A stretch of 8,305 nucleotides of DNA from an uncultured Phascolarctobacterium sp. (GTDB lineage Bacteria; Bacillota; Negativicutes; Acidaminococcales; Acidaminococcaceae), in NCBI GenBank assembly GCA_937906915.1, contig CALCUU010000198.1, forward strand, positions 1-8,305, read 5' to 3'. The notes under the pieces are model-generated. The model worked only from the letters and a program-made list of their open reading frames with translations. It was not told where the DNA came from and did not search any database. Of the stretch, positions 1 to 5,490 are shown one piece after another (positions within the stretch are counted from its first letter, which is position 1; each line of letters starts with the position of its first letter). The translations under genes and the position numbers were made by a program.

Positions 1-290
1 CCAAAGACGGTTTCATAGTTCGTGCAGACTATAAAGGCGCTGACGCTTCCGTTCCCGGTTCCTATGGCGTACATGTTCAATGGTTTGACCAACCGATTAA
101 CGCATTCTTGAGCCCGACCACTGATGCTACCCAATTTACTGAAGATGGTGGTTATGAAGGTTGGAACCTTGGTGTTGACTATACCTTGGCTAAAAACATC
201 CAATTGTGCGTAAACTACTATGACACCGAAGCTAAAATTGGCTCCGAAGATGACGAAGTATTGTACAGCGAATTGTACTTCTTCTTCTAA
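1..290 (+). CDS. C-terminal end of a porin-like outer-membrane beta-barrel protein (5' partial)
   Basis: The frame is open from the left edge (first complete codon at base 3) to a TAA at 288-290, giving the last 95 residues. Seen: stretches of alternating polar and hydrophobic/aromatic residues separated by Gly/Asp/Asn-rich turns (for example WNLGVDYTLAKNIQLCVNYY), and a terminal strand ending Leu-Tyr-Phe-Phe-Phe. A final aromatic strand is the usual signal for assembly by BamA in outer-membrane beta-barrels. Known: Negativicutes carry abundant OmpM/Mep45-type porins with an N-terminal SLH domain that tethers the outer membrane to the cell wall, and this could be the tail of one. Inferred: the SLH domain and most of the barrel lie upstream, outside the window, so the subfamily cannot be named. 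A terminator follows at once, so this gene ends its own transcription unit. Confidence 0.72.
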   Translation, partial: KDGFIVRADYKGADASVPGSYGVHVQWFDQPINAFLSPTTDATQFTEDGGYEGWNLGVDYTLAKNIQLCVNYYDTEAKIGSEDDEVLYSELYFFF

Positions 291-331
291 TTCTAGGATT
301 AGTTAGTTTTACAAGCTTTAAATTAAAAATG

Positions 332-365
332 AAACCCTCCTGTTGCGTGCAACGGGAGGGTTTTG
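332..365 (+). terminator. Intrinsic terminator of the porin-like gene
   Basis: The arms 332-345 and 350-363 pair over 14 positions with one T-G wobble (341/354), around a four-base loop CGTG. The stem core is GC-rich (CCCTCC with GGGAGG) and the right arm runs into TTTT. It starts 41 bases after the stop codon of the porin-like gene. The reverse strand has a looser T-rich tract after the stem, so it could work weakly in both directions. Confidence 0.88.
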
Positions 366-411
366 TGGTGTATAGAAGCTCCCTCAATTAAAAAACTAAA
401 TAATTTTTAAA

Positions 412-427
412 CCCGCTGTCCCCACCA
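412..427 (+). repeat. tRNA/tmRNA 3'-end fragment, possible attachment-site scar
   Basis: CCCGC (412-416) matches the 3' half of a T-stem, TGTCCCC (417-423) a seven-base acceptor 3' strand, A424 a discriminator base, and CCA (425-427) the mature end. The block is GC-rich in very AT-rich surroundings. The rest of a tRNA is missing: the seven bases before it (TTTTAAA) match a T-loop poorly, and no GCGGG partner strand precedes it. The opposite strand reads Val-Gly-Thr-Ala-Gly, a peptide typical of false ORFs antisense to tRNA 3' ends. Phages and islands that integrate at tRNA or tmRNA genes leave such partial copies. I cannot say which tRNA, and a chance match is possible. Confidence 0.45.
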
Positions 428-525
428 AAAAGACAACTTCCGATTCTGTTTTTGGGCTTTGTCTTACAAATACGGACAAACTAAATGGAAAAGGTGAAAT
501 AAAAAAACTTGCTTTGTTACATATG

Positions 526-545
526 CAGGAATGTTCCTGTTTTTT
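526..545 (+). terminator. Weak hairpin followed by six Ts (candidate minor terminator)
   Basis: CAGGA (526-530) pairs with TCCTG (535-539) around ATGT, and six Ts follow at 540-545. Five or six pairs is short for a factor-independent terminator, and no gene ends just upstream. It may catch read-through from the left, or simply supply an AT-rich stretch upstream of the liv promoter. Confidence 0.25.
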
Positions 546-554
546 ACTGGATAG

Positions 555-603
555 TTTTGTAAATTTTACACTGTAAAATAGTGTTGTCAAACAATTTACA
601 AAA
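555..603. promoter_or_regulatory. Palindrome cluster over the liv promoter, candidate operator
   Basis: Four copies of a TGTAAA half-site occur in alternating orientation: 558-563 forward, 565-570 reverse, 572-577 forward and 595-600 reverse. They build three structures. One is a 17-base palindrome at 563-579 (ATTTTACACTGTAAAAT). The second is a smaller one at 558-570. The third is an 11-base perfect inverted repeat, TTTTGTAAATT (555-565) with AATTTACAAAA (593-603), which brackets the -35 box. The first two sit just upstream of the -35 and the last arm lies in the -35/-10 spacer, positions suitable for a regulator. The half-site resembles TyrR-type TGTAAA boxes, but the spacing differs, so I do not name the regulator. 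AT-rich DNA produces some such repeats by chance. Confidence 0.45.
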
Positions 604-612
604 TGGTATAAT
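584..612 (+). promoter_or_regulatory. Sigma-A/sigma-70 promoter of the liv operon
   Basis: The -35 is TTGTCA (584-589, five of six consensus bases), the spacer is exactly 17 bases, and the -10 is a perfect TATAAT (607-612). A TG one base upstream of the -10 (604-605) makes it an extended -10, and the DNA upstream is strongly AT-rich. Transcription should start near 618-620, giving a leader of roughly 54 bases before livK. Confidence 0.82.
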
Positions 613-630
613 CTTACCGTATATAATTAA

Positions 631-647
631 GCTGCGCTTTAGGCAGC
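631..647 (+). other. Small leader hairpin in the livK 5' UTR
   Basis: GCTGC (631-635) pairs with GCAGC (643-647) around a seven-base loop. It lies between the predicted transcription start and the ribosome binding site, and leaves the latter free. It may protect the 5' end of the mRNA. It is too small to be a recognised riboswitch or T-box. Confidence 0.3.
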
Positions 648-660
648 AGCAGAAAAGAAA

Positions 661-665
661 AGGGG
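661..665 (+). promoter_or_regulatory. Ribosome binding site of livK
   Basis: AGGGG lies seven bases before the ATG at 673, in an A-rich unstructured stretch. It supports the start that yields a complete lipoprotein signal peptide. Confidence 0.8.
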
Positions 666-672
666 TTATATT

Positions 673-1830
673 ATGAAGTTGAAAAAAGTCATGTCTGTAT
701 TGCTTGCTTCTGCTGTAATGCTCGGCGCTCTCACCGGCTGCGGCGGCGACAAAAAAGAAGCTAAAAAAGCTGATACCGTAAAAGTTGGCGTATTCCTGCC
801 TTTGACTGGCGATAACGCTGCTGGTGGCGAACTGGAATTGCGCGGCGTTAAACTTGCTCACAAACTCCATCCGGAAGTATTGGGCAAAAAAGTTGAATTG
901 GTTGTTGCTGACAACAAATCCGACAAAGCTGAATCTGCTTCCGTAGCAGCTCGCTTGATTGAAAAAGACAAAGTTTGCGCTTTGATCGGTACCTATGGCT
1001 CTTCCTTGGCTATGGCTGCTGGTAACATCGTTAAAGAAGCTAAAGTTCCGGCTATCGGCACTTCCTGCACCAACCCGCAAGTAACCGCTAACAACGATTA
1101 CTATTTCCGTGCTTGCTTCATCGATCCGTTCCAAGGCACTGTAATGGCTAACTACGCTTACAAACAAGGCGCTCGTAAAGTTGCTATCGTACAAGAAGTT
1201 TCCAACGACTACTCTGTAGGCTTGGCTAAATTCTTCAAAGATGCATTCGTTAAACTGACCAATGATCCGGACTGCATCGTTGACATCGCTAACTATCAAA
1301 CCGGCGACAAAGACTTCACCGCTGTTTTGACCAACCTTAAAGCTAAAAACCCGGACGCAGTATTTGCTCCTGGTAACTTCACCGAATCTGCACTGCTCAT
1401 TAAACAAGCTCGTCAACTTGGTATGACCATTCCCTTCATGGGCGGCGATACTTGGGAAACCCAAGAATTCATCGACGTTGGTGGCAAAGAAGTTGAAGGC
1501 GCTGTAATGTCTACTGCATTCGACCGTGAAAAAGCATCTACTCCGGAAGCTCAAAAATTCTTGAAAGCTTACACCGACGAATACAAATCTGAACCTTCTG
1601 CACTTTCCGCAATGGCTTATGACGCTTACCTGATTACCGTTGACGCTATCAAACGCGCTAACAGCACTGATTCTCAAAAGATTCGTGACGCTCTGGCAGC
1701 TACCAAAGACTTGGAAGCAGTTACCGGCAAAACTACTTTTGACAAAAACGGTGACCCGATTAAAGCTGCTGTTATTAAAGAAGTTAAAGACGCTAAATTC
1801 AAATACTTGGATTTCGTAGGCGTAAACTAA
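673..1830 (+). CDS. livK: Branched-chain amino-acid ABC transporter substrate-binding lipoprotein
   Basis: This 385-residue periplasmic binding protein of the Leu/Ile/Val type (type 1 fold, Peripla_BP_6) delivers substrate to LivHM. Residues 1-22 are a signal peptide (basic MKLKK, hydrophobic core) ending in the lipobox LTGC, so Cys23 is the predicted lipid anchor. A charged linker (about 24-35) leads into the first lobe, which begins VKVGVFLPLTGDNAAGG. GTYGSSLAMAAGN (107-119) and GTSCTNP (129-135) match the regions that hold the amino acid's carboxyl and amino groups in this family. Length is normal. It is the first gene of the operon and has its own promoter and following hairpin. Lysine is almost always AAA, and Leu TTA/CTA and Ser TCA are avoided, fitting high expression. 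The exact ligand (Leu/Ile/Val or another amino acid or amide) cannot be read from sequence. Confidence 0.93.
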   Translation: MKLKKVMSVLLASAVMLGALTGCGGDKKEAKKADTVKVGVFLPLTGDNAAGGELELRGVKLAHKLHPEVLGKKVELVVADNKSDKAESASVAARLIEKDKVCALIGTYGSSLAMAAGNIVKEAKVPAIGTSCTNPQVTANNDYYFRACFIDPFQGTVMANYAYKQGARKVAIVQEVSNDYSVGLAKFFKDAFVKLTNDPDCIVDIANYQTGDKDFTAVLTNLKAKNPDAVFAPGNFTESALLIKQARQLGMTIPFMGGDTWETQEFIDVGGKEVEGAVMSTAFDREKASTPEAQKFLKAYTDEYKSEPSALSAMAYDAYLITVDAIKRANSTDSQKIRDALAATKDLEAVTGKTTFDKNGDPIKAAVIKEVKDAKFKYLDFVGVN

Positions 1831-1844
1831 TTTTATGACCGCTC

Positions 1845-1885
1845 ATATGCTCCCACTTCCGTCGGAGGCGGGAGCATATTTTCTT
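1845..1885 (+). terminator. Intercistronic hairpin between livK and livH, likely partial terminator
   Basis: ATATGCTCCC (1845-1854) pairs perfectly with GGGAGCATAT (1870-1879). After one A-C mismatch the stem continues with CTTCC (1856-1860) and GGAGG (1864-1868), including one wobble, closing on a three-base loop. TTTTCTT follows. No promoter is evident before livH, so transcription must partly read through. Such hairpins after binding-protein genes typically lower distal expression and shield the upstream mRNA from 3' decay. Confidence 0.75.
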
Positions 1886-1895
1886 GATTATTTAT

Positions 1896-1900
1896 GGTGG
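1896..1900 (+). promoter_or_regulatory. Ribosome binding site fixing the livH start
   Basis: GGTGG lies seven bases before the ATG at 1908. An in-frame TTG at 1884 has no such site, and its preceding bases are the T-tract of the hairpin. The ATG start is therefore preferred. Confidence 0.75.
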
Positions 1901-1907
1901 TGAAAAG

Positions 1908-2828
1908 ATGGAATTCTTTCAGGCGATTCTAGATATGTCCGCAGTTAGCTTCGCACAACATTTTGTTAACGGTTTCTCTTTGGGCAGCTTGTATGCGTTG
2001 ATTGCGATTGGTTATACCATGGTTTATGGTATCCTTTTGATGATTAACTTTGCTCACGCAGATATCGTTATGATGGCCTGCTATTTTGCTTTCTTTGGAA
2101 TTACTGTTTTTCACATCCCTTGGTACATTACCTTTGTGGGTGTAATTATTGCTACGGCACTCTTAGGTGTGCTGATTGAACGAACTGCATATCGTCCTTT
2201 GCGTGAGGCTCCGAAAAACTCTGTACTTATTTCTGCGATTGGTGCTTCCTTCTTGCTGGAAAACTTAGCTAACTATTTGTTCAGCGGTCGTCCGTTGCGT
2301 TTCCCGGAAATTCCGCTGTTAAGTCAGAACATTGCAGTGGGCGAAGTACAAATTCAAGCTATCTGTTTGGTTATTCCCGTAGTAACCTTCCTGAGCCTTG
2401 CTGTACTGTTGCACATTGTTAATCATACTAAAACCGGTATGGCGATGCGTGCCGTATCCAAGGACTACGAAATTGCCAGAGTTATGGGTGTAGATATTGA
2501 TAAAATTATTTCTATTACCTTTATTATCGGTAGTGCTTTGGCTGCTATCGGTGCATTTATGTGGGGCGTTCGTTACCCTGGTATTACTCCGTACTTAGGC
2601 GTTATGCCCGGTTTGAAATGCTTCATTGCTGCGGTTATCGGTGGCATTGGCAATATTAAAGGCGCAGTTTTGGGTGGCTTTATCCTGGGCTTGGGCGAAA
2701 TCTTCATTGTAGCTTTCTTCCCGCAGCTTTCCGGCTACCGCGACGCATTTGCATTTATCGTTTTGATTATTATCCTGTTCTACAAACCCACTGGTTTGTT
2801 AGGCGTAAAAACTACTGAGAAGGTGTAA
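1908..2828 (+). CDS. livH: Branched-chain amino-acid ABC transporter permease LivH
   Basis: This 306-residue inner-membrane protein forms half of the translocation channel with LivM. Hydrophobic segments run through about 27-50, 52-68, 72-92, 106-124, 150-172, 200-220, 236-270 and 280-292, the multi-span pattern of the BPD_transp_2 family. The N-terminal block GSLYALIAIGYTMVYGILLM-INFAHAD (26-52) is strongly characteristic of LivH. GMAMRAVSKDYEIARVMGVD (177-196) is the cytoplasmic coupling loop that docks on an ATPase. IGGIGNIKGAVLGG (244-257) and the ending YKPTGLLG are also family hallmarks. Length is normal. It follows livK across a terminator-like hairpin and is two bases from livM. Confidence 0.93.
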   Translation: MEFFQAILDMSAVSFAQHFVNGFSLGSLYALIAIGYTMVYGILLMINFAHADIVMMACYFAFFGITVFHIPWYITFVGVIIATALLGVLIERTAYRPLREAPKNSVLISAIGASFLLENLANYLFSGRPLRFPEIPLLSQNIAVGEVQIQAICLVIPVVTFLSLAVLLHIVNHTKTGMAMRAVSKDYEIARVMGVDIDKIISITFIIGSALAAIGAFMWGVRYPGITPYLGVMPGLKCFIAAVIGGIGNIKGAVLGGFILGLGEIFIVAFFPQLSGYRDAFAFIVLIIILFYKPTGLLGVKTTEKV

Positions 2829-2830
2829 CT

Positions 2831-3898
2831 ATGAAGAACAAAAGAGATATATTGCTGACCGTAGCTGCTCTTGTAGTTCTTTTTGGTGCTGCTTGCTACG
2901 CTCAGTTTGAAATGGGCTCCTATGTCCGCAGAATTATTAACCTTTGCTTAATTTATGCCATCATTGGCTTATCCATGAACTTGACCAATGGCTTTGCAGG
3001 TCAGTTCAGCTTGGGTCAAGCAGGCTTCATGGCGGTTGGCGCTTACGTTGTAGGCGTATTCACCGTTCCTGTTGAACTGCGTCCCAATGTTTTCTACGCA
3101 GAGCCTATGAACCCTATGATTGCAGATATTCAACTGCCTTTGTGGTTGGCGCTGTTATTTGGTGGTTTACTTGCTGCCTTAATTGCGTTCCTCATTGGTT
3201 GGCCTGTACTGCGTTTACGTGGTGACTATCTGGCAATTGCAACCTTGGGCTTCTCCGAAATTATCCGTATCTTGATTACCAATGCTCAAAGCTGGACTAA
3301 CGGCGCACTTGGTATTAAGGATATTCCTGCACTCAACGACGTGCGCTACATCTTTGTTGCTACTGCAATTACCTTCCTCTTTGTAACCTGCTTGATTAAC
3401 TCTTCCTATGGTCGTGCTTTCAAAGCAATCCGTGAAGACGAAATCGCAGCAGAAGCAATGGGCGTAGGCTTGTTCAAGCATAAATGTATGGCGTTCATGC
3501 TTAGTGCATTCTTTGCAGGCATTGGTGGCGGTTTGTACGCAACCTTGCTTGGTACTGTTGACCCCAAAAACTTCCTGTTTACTTTGACCTATAACTTCCT
3601 GCTCATCATCGTACTTGGTGGTATGGGCAGCATCACCGGCAGTATGCTGGGTTCCATTATCGTAACCGGTGGCTTGGAATACCTGCGTGTATTCGACGAA
3701 CCTTTGGAGCTTTTCGGAATGGCAATTCCTCTGTTCCGCCCCGGCTTCCGTATGGTAATGTTCTCCGTCCTCTTGATGGCGTGCGTACTGTTCTGGCGTA
3801 AAGGTATTATGGGTACCAACGAATTTACTTGGGATAAATTCATCGCTTTCTGCAAGAATCCGGTGAAATATTTTACTCAGAAAGGAGCTAACCAATGA
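2831..3898 (+). CDS. livM: Branched-chain amino-acid ABC transporter permease LivM
   Basis: This 355-residue permease partners LivH. The start ATG comes two bases after the livH stop, with a GAGAAGG site inside the end of livH, so translation is probably coupled. A first hydrophobic helix (about 8-24) is followed by GLSMNLTNGFAGQFSLGQAG (46-65), the LivM counterpart of the LivH N-terminal motif, and then PVLRLRGDYLAIATLGFSEI (125-144), a classic LivM block. GRAFKAIREDEIAAEAMGVG (194-213) is the coupling loop for the ATPase, and LGGMGSITGSMLGS (262-275) parallels LivH. The C-terminal tail after the last helix (about 325-355) is hydrophilic and Lys-rich. The stop overlaps the livG start as ATGA. 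Confidence 0.93.
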   Translation: MKNKRDILLTVAALVVLFGAACYAQFEMGSYVRRIINLCLIYAIIGLSMNLTNGFAGQFSLGQAGFMAVGAYVVGVFTVPVELRPNVFYAEPMNPMIADIQLPLWLALLFGGLLAALIAFLIGWPVLRLRGDYLAIATLGFSEIIRILITNAQSWTNGALGIKDIPALNDVRYIFVATAITFLFVTCLINSSYGRAFKAIREDEIAAEAMGVGLFKHKCMAFMLSAFFAGIGGGLYATLLGTVDPKNFLFTLTYNFLLIIVLGGMGSITGSMLGSIIVTGGLEYLRVFDEPLELFGMAIPLFRPGFRMVMFSVLLMACVLFWRKGIMGTNEFTWDKFIAFCKNPVKYFTQKGANQ

Positions 3899-4683
3899 GC
3901 ACCGTTCTGAAAACTGAAGCTATTACTATGCGTTTTGGCGGCGTAACCGCTGTAAACGAATTAAAACTTGATATTAAAGAGCATCAAATCGTAGCGCTTA
4001 TCGGTCCTAACGGCGCAGGTAAGACTACTGCTTTTAATATGATTACCGGCGTGTACACTCCGACCGAGGGTAAAGTTAAATATACTGCTCCCGGTCATGA
4101 GGAAGTGGATATTACCGGTAAACTGCCTAGCGATATTGCGAAGATGGGTATTGCCCGTACCTTCCAAAATATCCGTCTCTTTAAAGACCTTTCCGTATAT
4201 GAAAATGTAATGATTGCTAAGCACTTACATTTAAAATCTGACGTATTTTCCGCAGCGTTGCATTTGCCTTGGTACAATGCAGAACAACGTGCTATGGAAA
4301 AAGACGTTGAAGAATTGCTGAGAAAGGTAGATTTGTGGGAACTGCGTAACGAAAAAGCTTCCAGCTTGCCTTACGGTCAACAACGCCGTTTGGAAATCGT
4401 GCGTGCGTTAGCAACTGGTCCCAAGCTTCTCTTATTGGACGAACCGGCTGCAGGCATGAACCCCAAAGAAACTGAAGAACTTACTGAGTTTATCCGTCAA
4501 ATTCGTGATGACTACAATCTGACCGTATTTATGATTGAACATCACATGGATTTGGTAATGGAAATTTCTGACTGGATTTACGTACTTGACTTTGGTATGG
4601 AAATTGCCCAAGGCACTCCGGCAGATATTCAAAATAACAGCCGCGTTATCGAGGCTTACTTGGGGGTGGATGAAGATGCTTAA
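3895..4683 (+). CDS. livG: Branched-chain amino-acid ABC transporter ATP-binding protein LivG
   Basis: This 262-residue cytoplasmic ATPase is one of two that power LivHM. Seen: Walker A GPNGAGKT (37-44), Q-loop Gln91 in ARTFQNIRLF, an ABC signature in the form LPYGQQRR (158-165), Walker B LLLLDEP (178-184) with catalytic Glu183, the D-loop AAGMNP, and switch His216 in IEHHM. The proline-containing signature and the LDEPAAG-NP block are normal for LivG rather than defects. The C-terminus (VIEAYLG) matches the BCA_ABC_TP_C tail of this family. The ATG overlaps the livM stop by four bases and is served by AAAGGAG at 3881-3887, seven bases away. Its last eight bases overlap livF. Confidence 0.94.
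   Translation: MSTVLKTEAITMRFGGVTAVNELKLDIKEHQIVALIGPNGAGKTTAFNMITGVYTPTEGKVKYTAPGHEEVDITGKLPSDIAKMGIARTFQNIRLFKDLSVYENVMIAKHLHLKSDVFSAALHLPWYNAEQRAMEKDVEELLRKVDLWELRNEKASSLPYGQQRRLEIVRALATGPKLLLLDEPAAGMNPKETEELTEFIRQIRDDYNLTVFMIEHHMDLVMEISDWIYVLDFGMEIAQGTPADIQNNSRVIEAYLGVDEDA
4662..4669 (+). promoter_or_regulatory. Ribosome binding site choosing the livF start
   Basis: GGGGGTGG ends six bases before the ATG at 4676. It directly abuts the alternative in-frame ATG at 4670, which is too close for that site. The 4676 start also gives the usual LivF N-terminus (MLKVENL) and length. Confidence 0.7.
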
Positions 4684-5389
4684 AGTAGAAAATCTTGTTG
4701 TATCTTACGGTGGCATCGAAGCACTCAAAGGTATTTCTTTGGAAGTACCCGAAGGTAAGATTGTAACCTTGATTGGCGCAAATGGTGCAGGCAAATCTAC
4801 CTTGCTCCGTAGTATCATTGGCTTGGTTAAACCTGGTCAAGGTAAAATCACCTATGAAGAAAAAGATATTACCGGCTTGAACTCTCAAAAGATTGTACAA
4901 ACCGGTATTACCCTCGTACCCGAAGGTCGTCGTGTATTCCCCAACCTTACCGTTTTGGAAAACCTCAAGATTGGCGCATACCTGCGTAACGACAAAGAAG
5001 GTATCGAAAAAGATATCCGTTGGATTTATGATTTGTTCCCCCGCTTGGAAGAACGTAGCTGGCAAATGGCAGGTACTCTTTCCGGTGGCGAACAACAAAT
5101 GCTGGCAGTAGGCAGAGCTCTCATGAGCCGTCCGAAAGTTTTGATGATGGACGAACCTTCCTTGGGCTTGGCTCCCTTGGTAATTAAAGACATCTTTAAA
5201 ATTATCCAAGAGATTAACAACCAAGGCATGACCATTCTGCTTATCGAACAAAACGCTAACATGGCACTGAAAATTGCAGACATTGCTTACGTTTTGGAAA
5301 CCGGCAGAATTACCATGACCGGTACTGGTAAAGAGCTTCTGGAAAATCCGGAAATCAAAGCTGCTTACCTTGGCAAAAAGAAAGATTAA
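4676..5389 (+). CDS. livF: Branched-chain amino-acid ABC transporter ATP-binding protein LivF
   Basis: This is the second ATPase of the importer, 237 residues, typical LivF size. Seen: Walker A GANGAGKST (34-42), the LivF hallmark VPEGRRVFPNLTV (81-93), signature LSGGEQQ (135-141), Walker B VLMMDEP (155-161) with catalytic Glu160, and D-loop SLGLAP. The switch histidine of most ABC ATPases is replaced by Gln192 in LIEQNA. This is normal for LivF and leaves LivG with the canonical His. The C-terminus ends PEIKAAYLG plus a charged tail. The start lies eight bases inside livG, which implies translational coupling and matched amounts of the two subunits. It is the last gene of the operon, and a strong terminator begins eight bases after the stop. 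Confidence 0.94.
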   Translation: MLKVENLVVSYGGIEALKGISLEVPEGKIVTLIGANGAGKSTLLRSIIGLVKPGQGKITYEEKDITGLNSQKIVQTGITLVPEGRRVFPNLTVLENLKIGAYLRNDKEGIEKDIRWIYDLFPRLEERSWQMAGTLSGGEQQMLAVGRALMSRPKVLMMDEPSLGLAPLVIKDIFKIIQEINNQGMTILLIEQNANMALKIADIAYVLETGRITMTGTGKELLENPEIKAAYLGKKKD

Positions 5390-5396
5390 GTTTTTA

Positions 5397-5439
5397 AATA
5401 GTCAACCAGTTTTGCAACGCTGGTTGACTATTCTTTTTT
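5397..5439 (+). terminator. Strong intrinsic terminator of the liv operon
   Basis: AATAGTCAACCAG (5397-5409) pairs perfectly over 13 bases with CTGGTTGACTATT (5420-5432). The loop is ten bases, or eight with a closing wobble. A C and then six Ts (5434-5439) follow. It begins eight bases after the livF stop. The right arm also carries the -35 box of the next promoter. Confidence 0.9.
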
Positions 5440-5452
5440 GCAATTATATAAT
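5424..5452 (+). promoter_or_regulatory. Sigma-A/sigma-70 promoter of the ecfA1-ecfA2-ecfT-truA operon
   Basis: TTGACT (5424-5429, five of six consensus bases) is separated by exactly 17 bases from a perfect TATAAT (5447-5452). The spacer contains the T-tract of the liv terminator. Transcription should start around 5459-5461, leaving a leader of only about 27 bases before ecfA1. Confidence 0.72.
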
Positions 5453-5460
5453 AGAGTGCA

Positions 5461-5490
5461 ATGAAAAAGATTTGGAGGCAATTTTTGTGA
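5461..5490 (+). CDS. Possible nine-residue leader peptide (MKKIWRQFL) before ecfA1
   Basis: An ATG sits at or within two bases of the predicted transcription start and is followed by eight sense codons and a TGA. The TGA (5488-5490) overlaps the GTG start of ecfA1 (5487-5489) as GTGA. The frame has no upstream ribosome binding site, so it could only be translated as a leaderless start. The ecfA1 ribosome binding site lies within it, so ribosomes on this frame would affect access to ecfA1. A frame this short arises easily by chance. Confidence 0.18.
   Translation: MKKIWRQFL
5474..5478 (+). promoter_or_regulatory. Ribosome binding site fixing a GTG start for ecfA1
   Basis: GGAGG lies eight bases before GTG 5487. 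The same frame is open further upstream into the liv terminator, but no other start there has a ribosome binding site and most of it precedes the promoter. The GTG is therefore preferred. Confidence 0.82.

Larger units (their letters stand above)
366..553. other. AT-rich intergenic stretch with no supported gene
   Basis: This lies between the porin terminator and the liv control region. No reading frame here has a ribosome binding site and a credible product. It contains the GC-rich tRNA-end-like block at 412-427. It also has two mutually exclusive weak inverted repeats sharing bases 430-431: 425-431 with 449-455, and 430-436 with 459-465. A short hairpin with a T-run lies at 526-545. A 64-codon reverse-strand frame covering 396-590 is most simply a by-product of the tRNA-like block. 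Confidence 0.6.

Noticed and set aside
425..465. Competing inverted repeats (425-431 with 449-455, 430-436 with 459-465), as in a riboswitch or attenuator
   Set aside because: They are short, mostly A-T, have long loops, lie upstream of the mapped promoter so would not be in the liv mRNA, and show no conserved riboswitch core.
459..487. Possible second promoter (TTGTCT, 17 bases, TAAATG)
   Set aside because: The -10 matches consensus at only about three of six positions, far weaker than the promoter at 584-612, and no separate gene needs it.
396..590. Reverse-strand 64-codon frame in the intergenic region
   Set aside because: Part of it reads Val-Gly-Thr-Ala-Gly opposite the tRNA-end-like block, a well-known false-ORF signature. 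It also runs across the liv promoter region and has no clear ribosome binding site.
544..1677. Long (377-codon) open frame on the reverse strand opposite livK
   Set aside because: It is in exact codon register with livK and exists because livK avoids TTA, CTA and TCA, the codons that would read as stops on the other strand. It has no ribosome binding site and no recognisable domain.
3215..3895. 226-codon reverse-strand frame opposite livM
   Set aside because: It lies wholly inside livM, whose product is unmistakable. The predicted peptide is Cys/His-rich without a domain pattern, as expected for an antisense shadow.
3895..4683. Degenerate ABC signature in LivG (LPYGQ instead of LSGGQ)
   Set aside because: This form is usual in the LivG family and the remaining catalytic motifs are intact.
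4676..5389. LivF switch histidine replaced by glutamine (Gln192), seeming like a defective ATPase
   Set aside because: Gln at this place (EQNA) is the normal LivF state, and LivG keeps the histidine.
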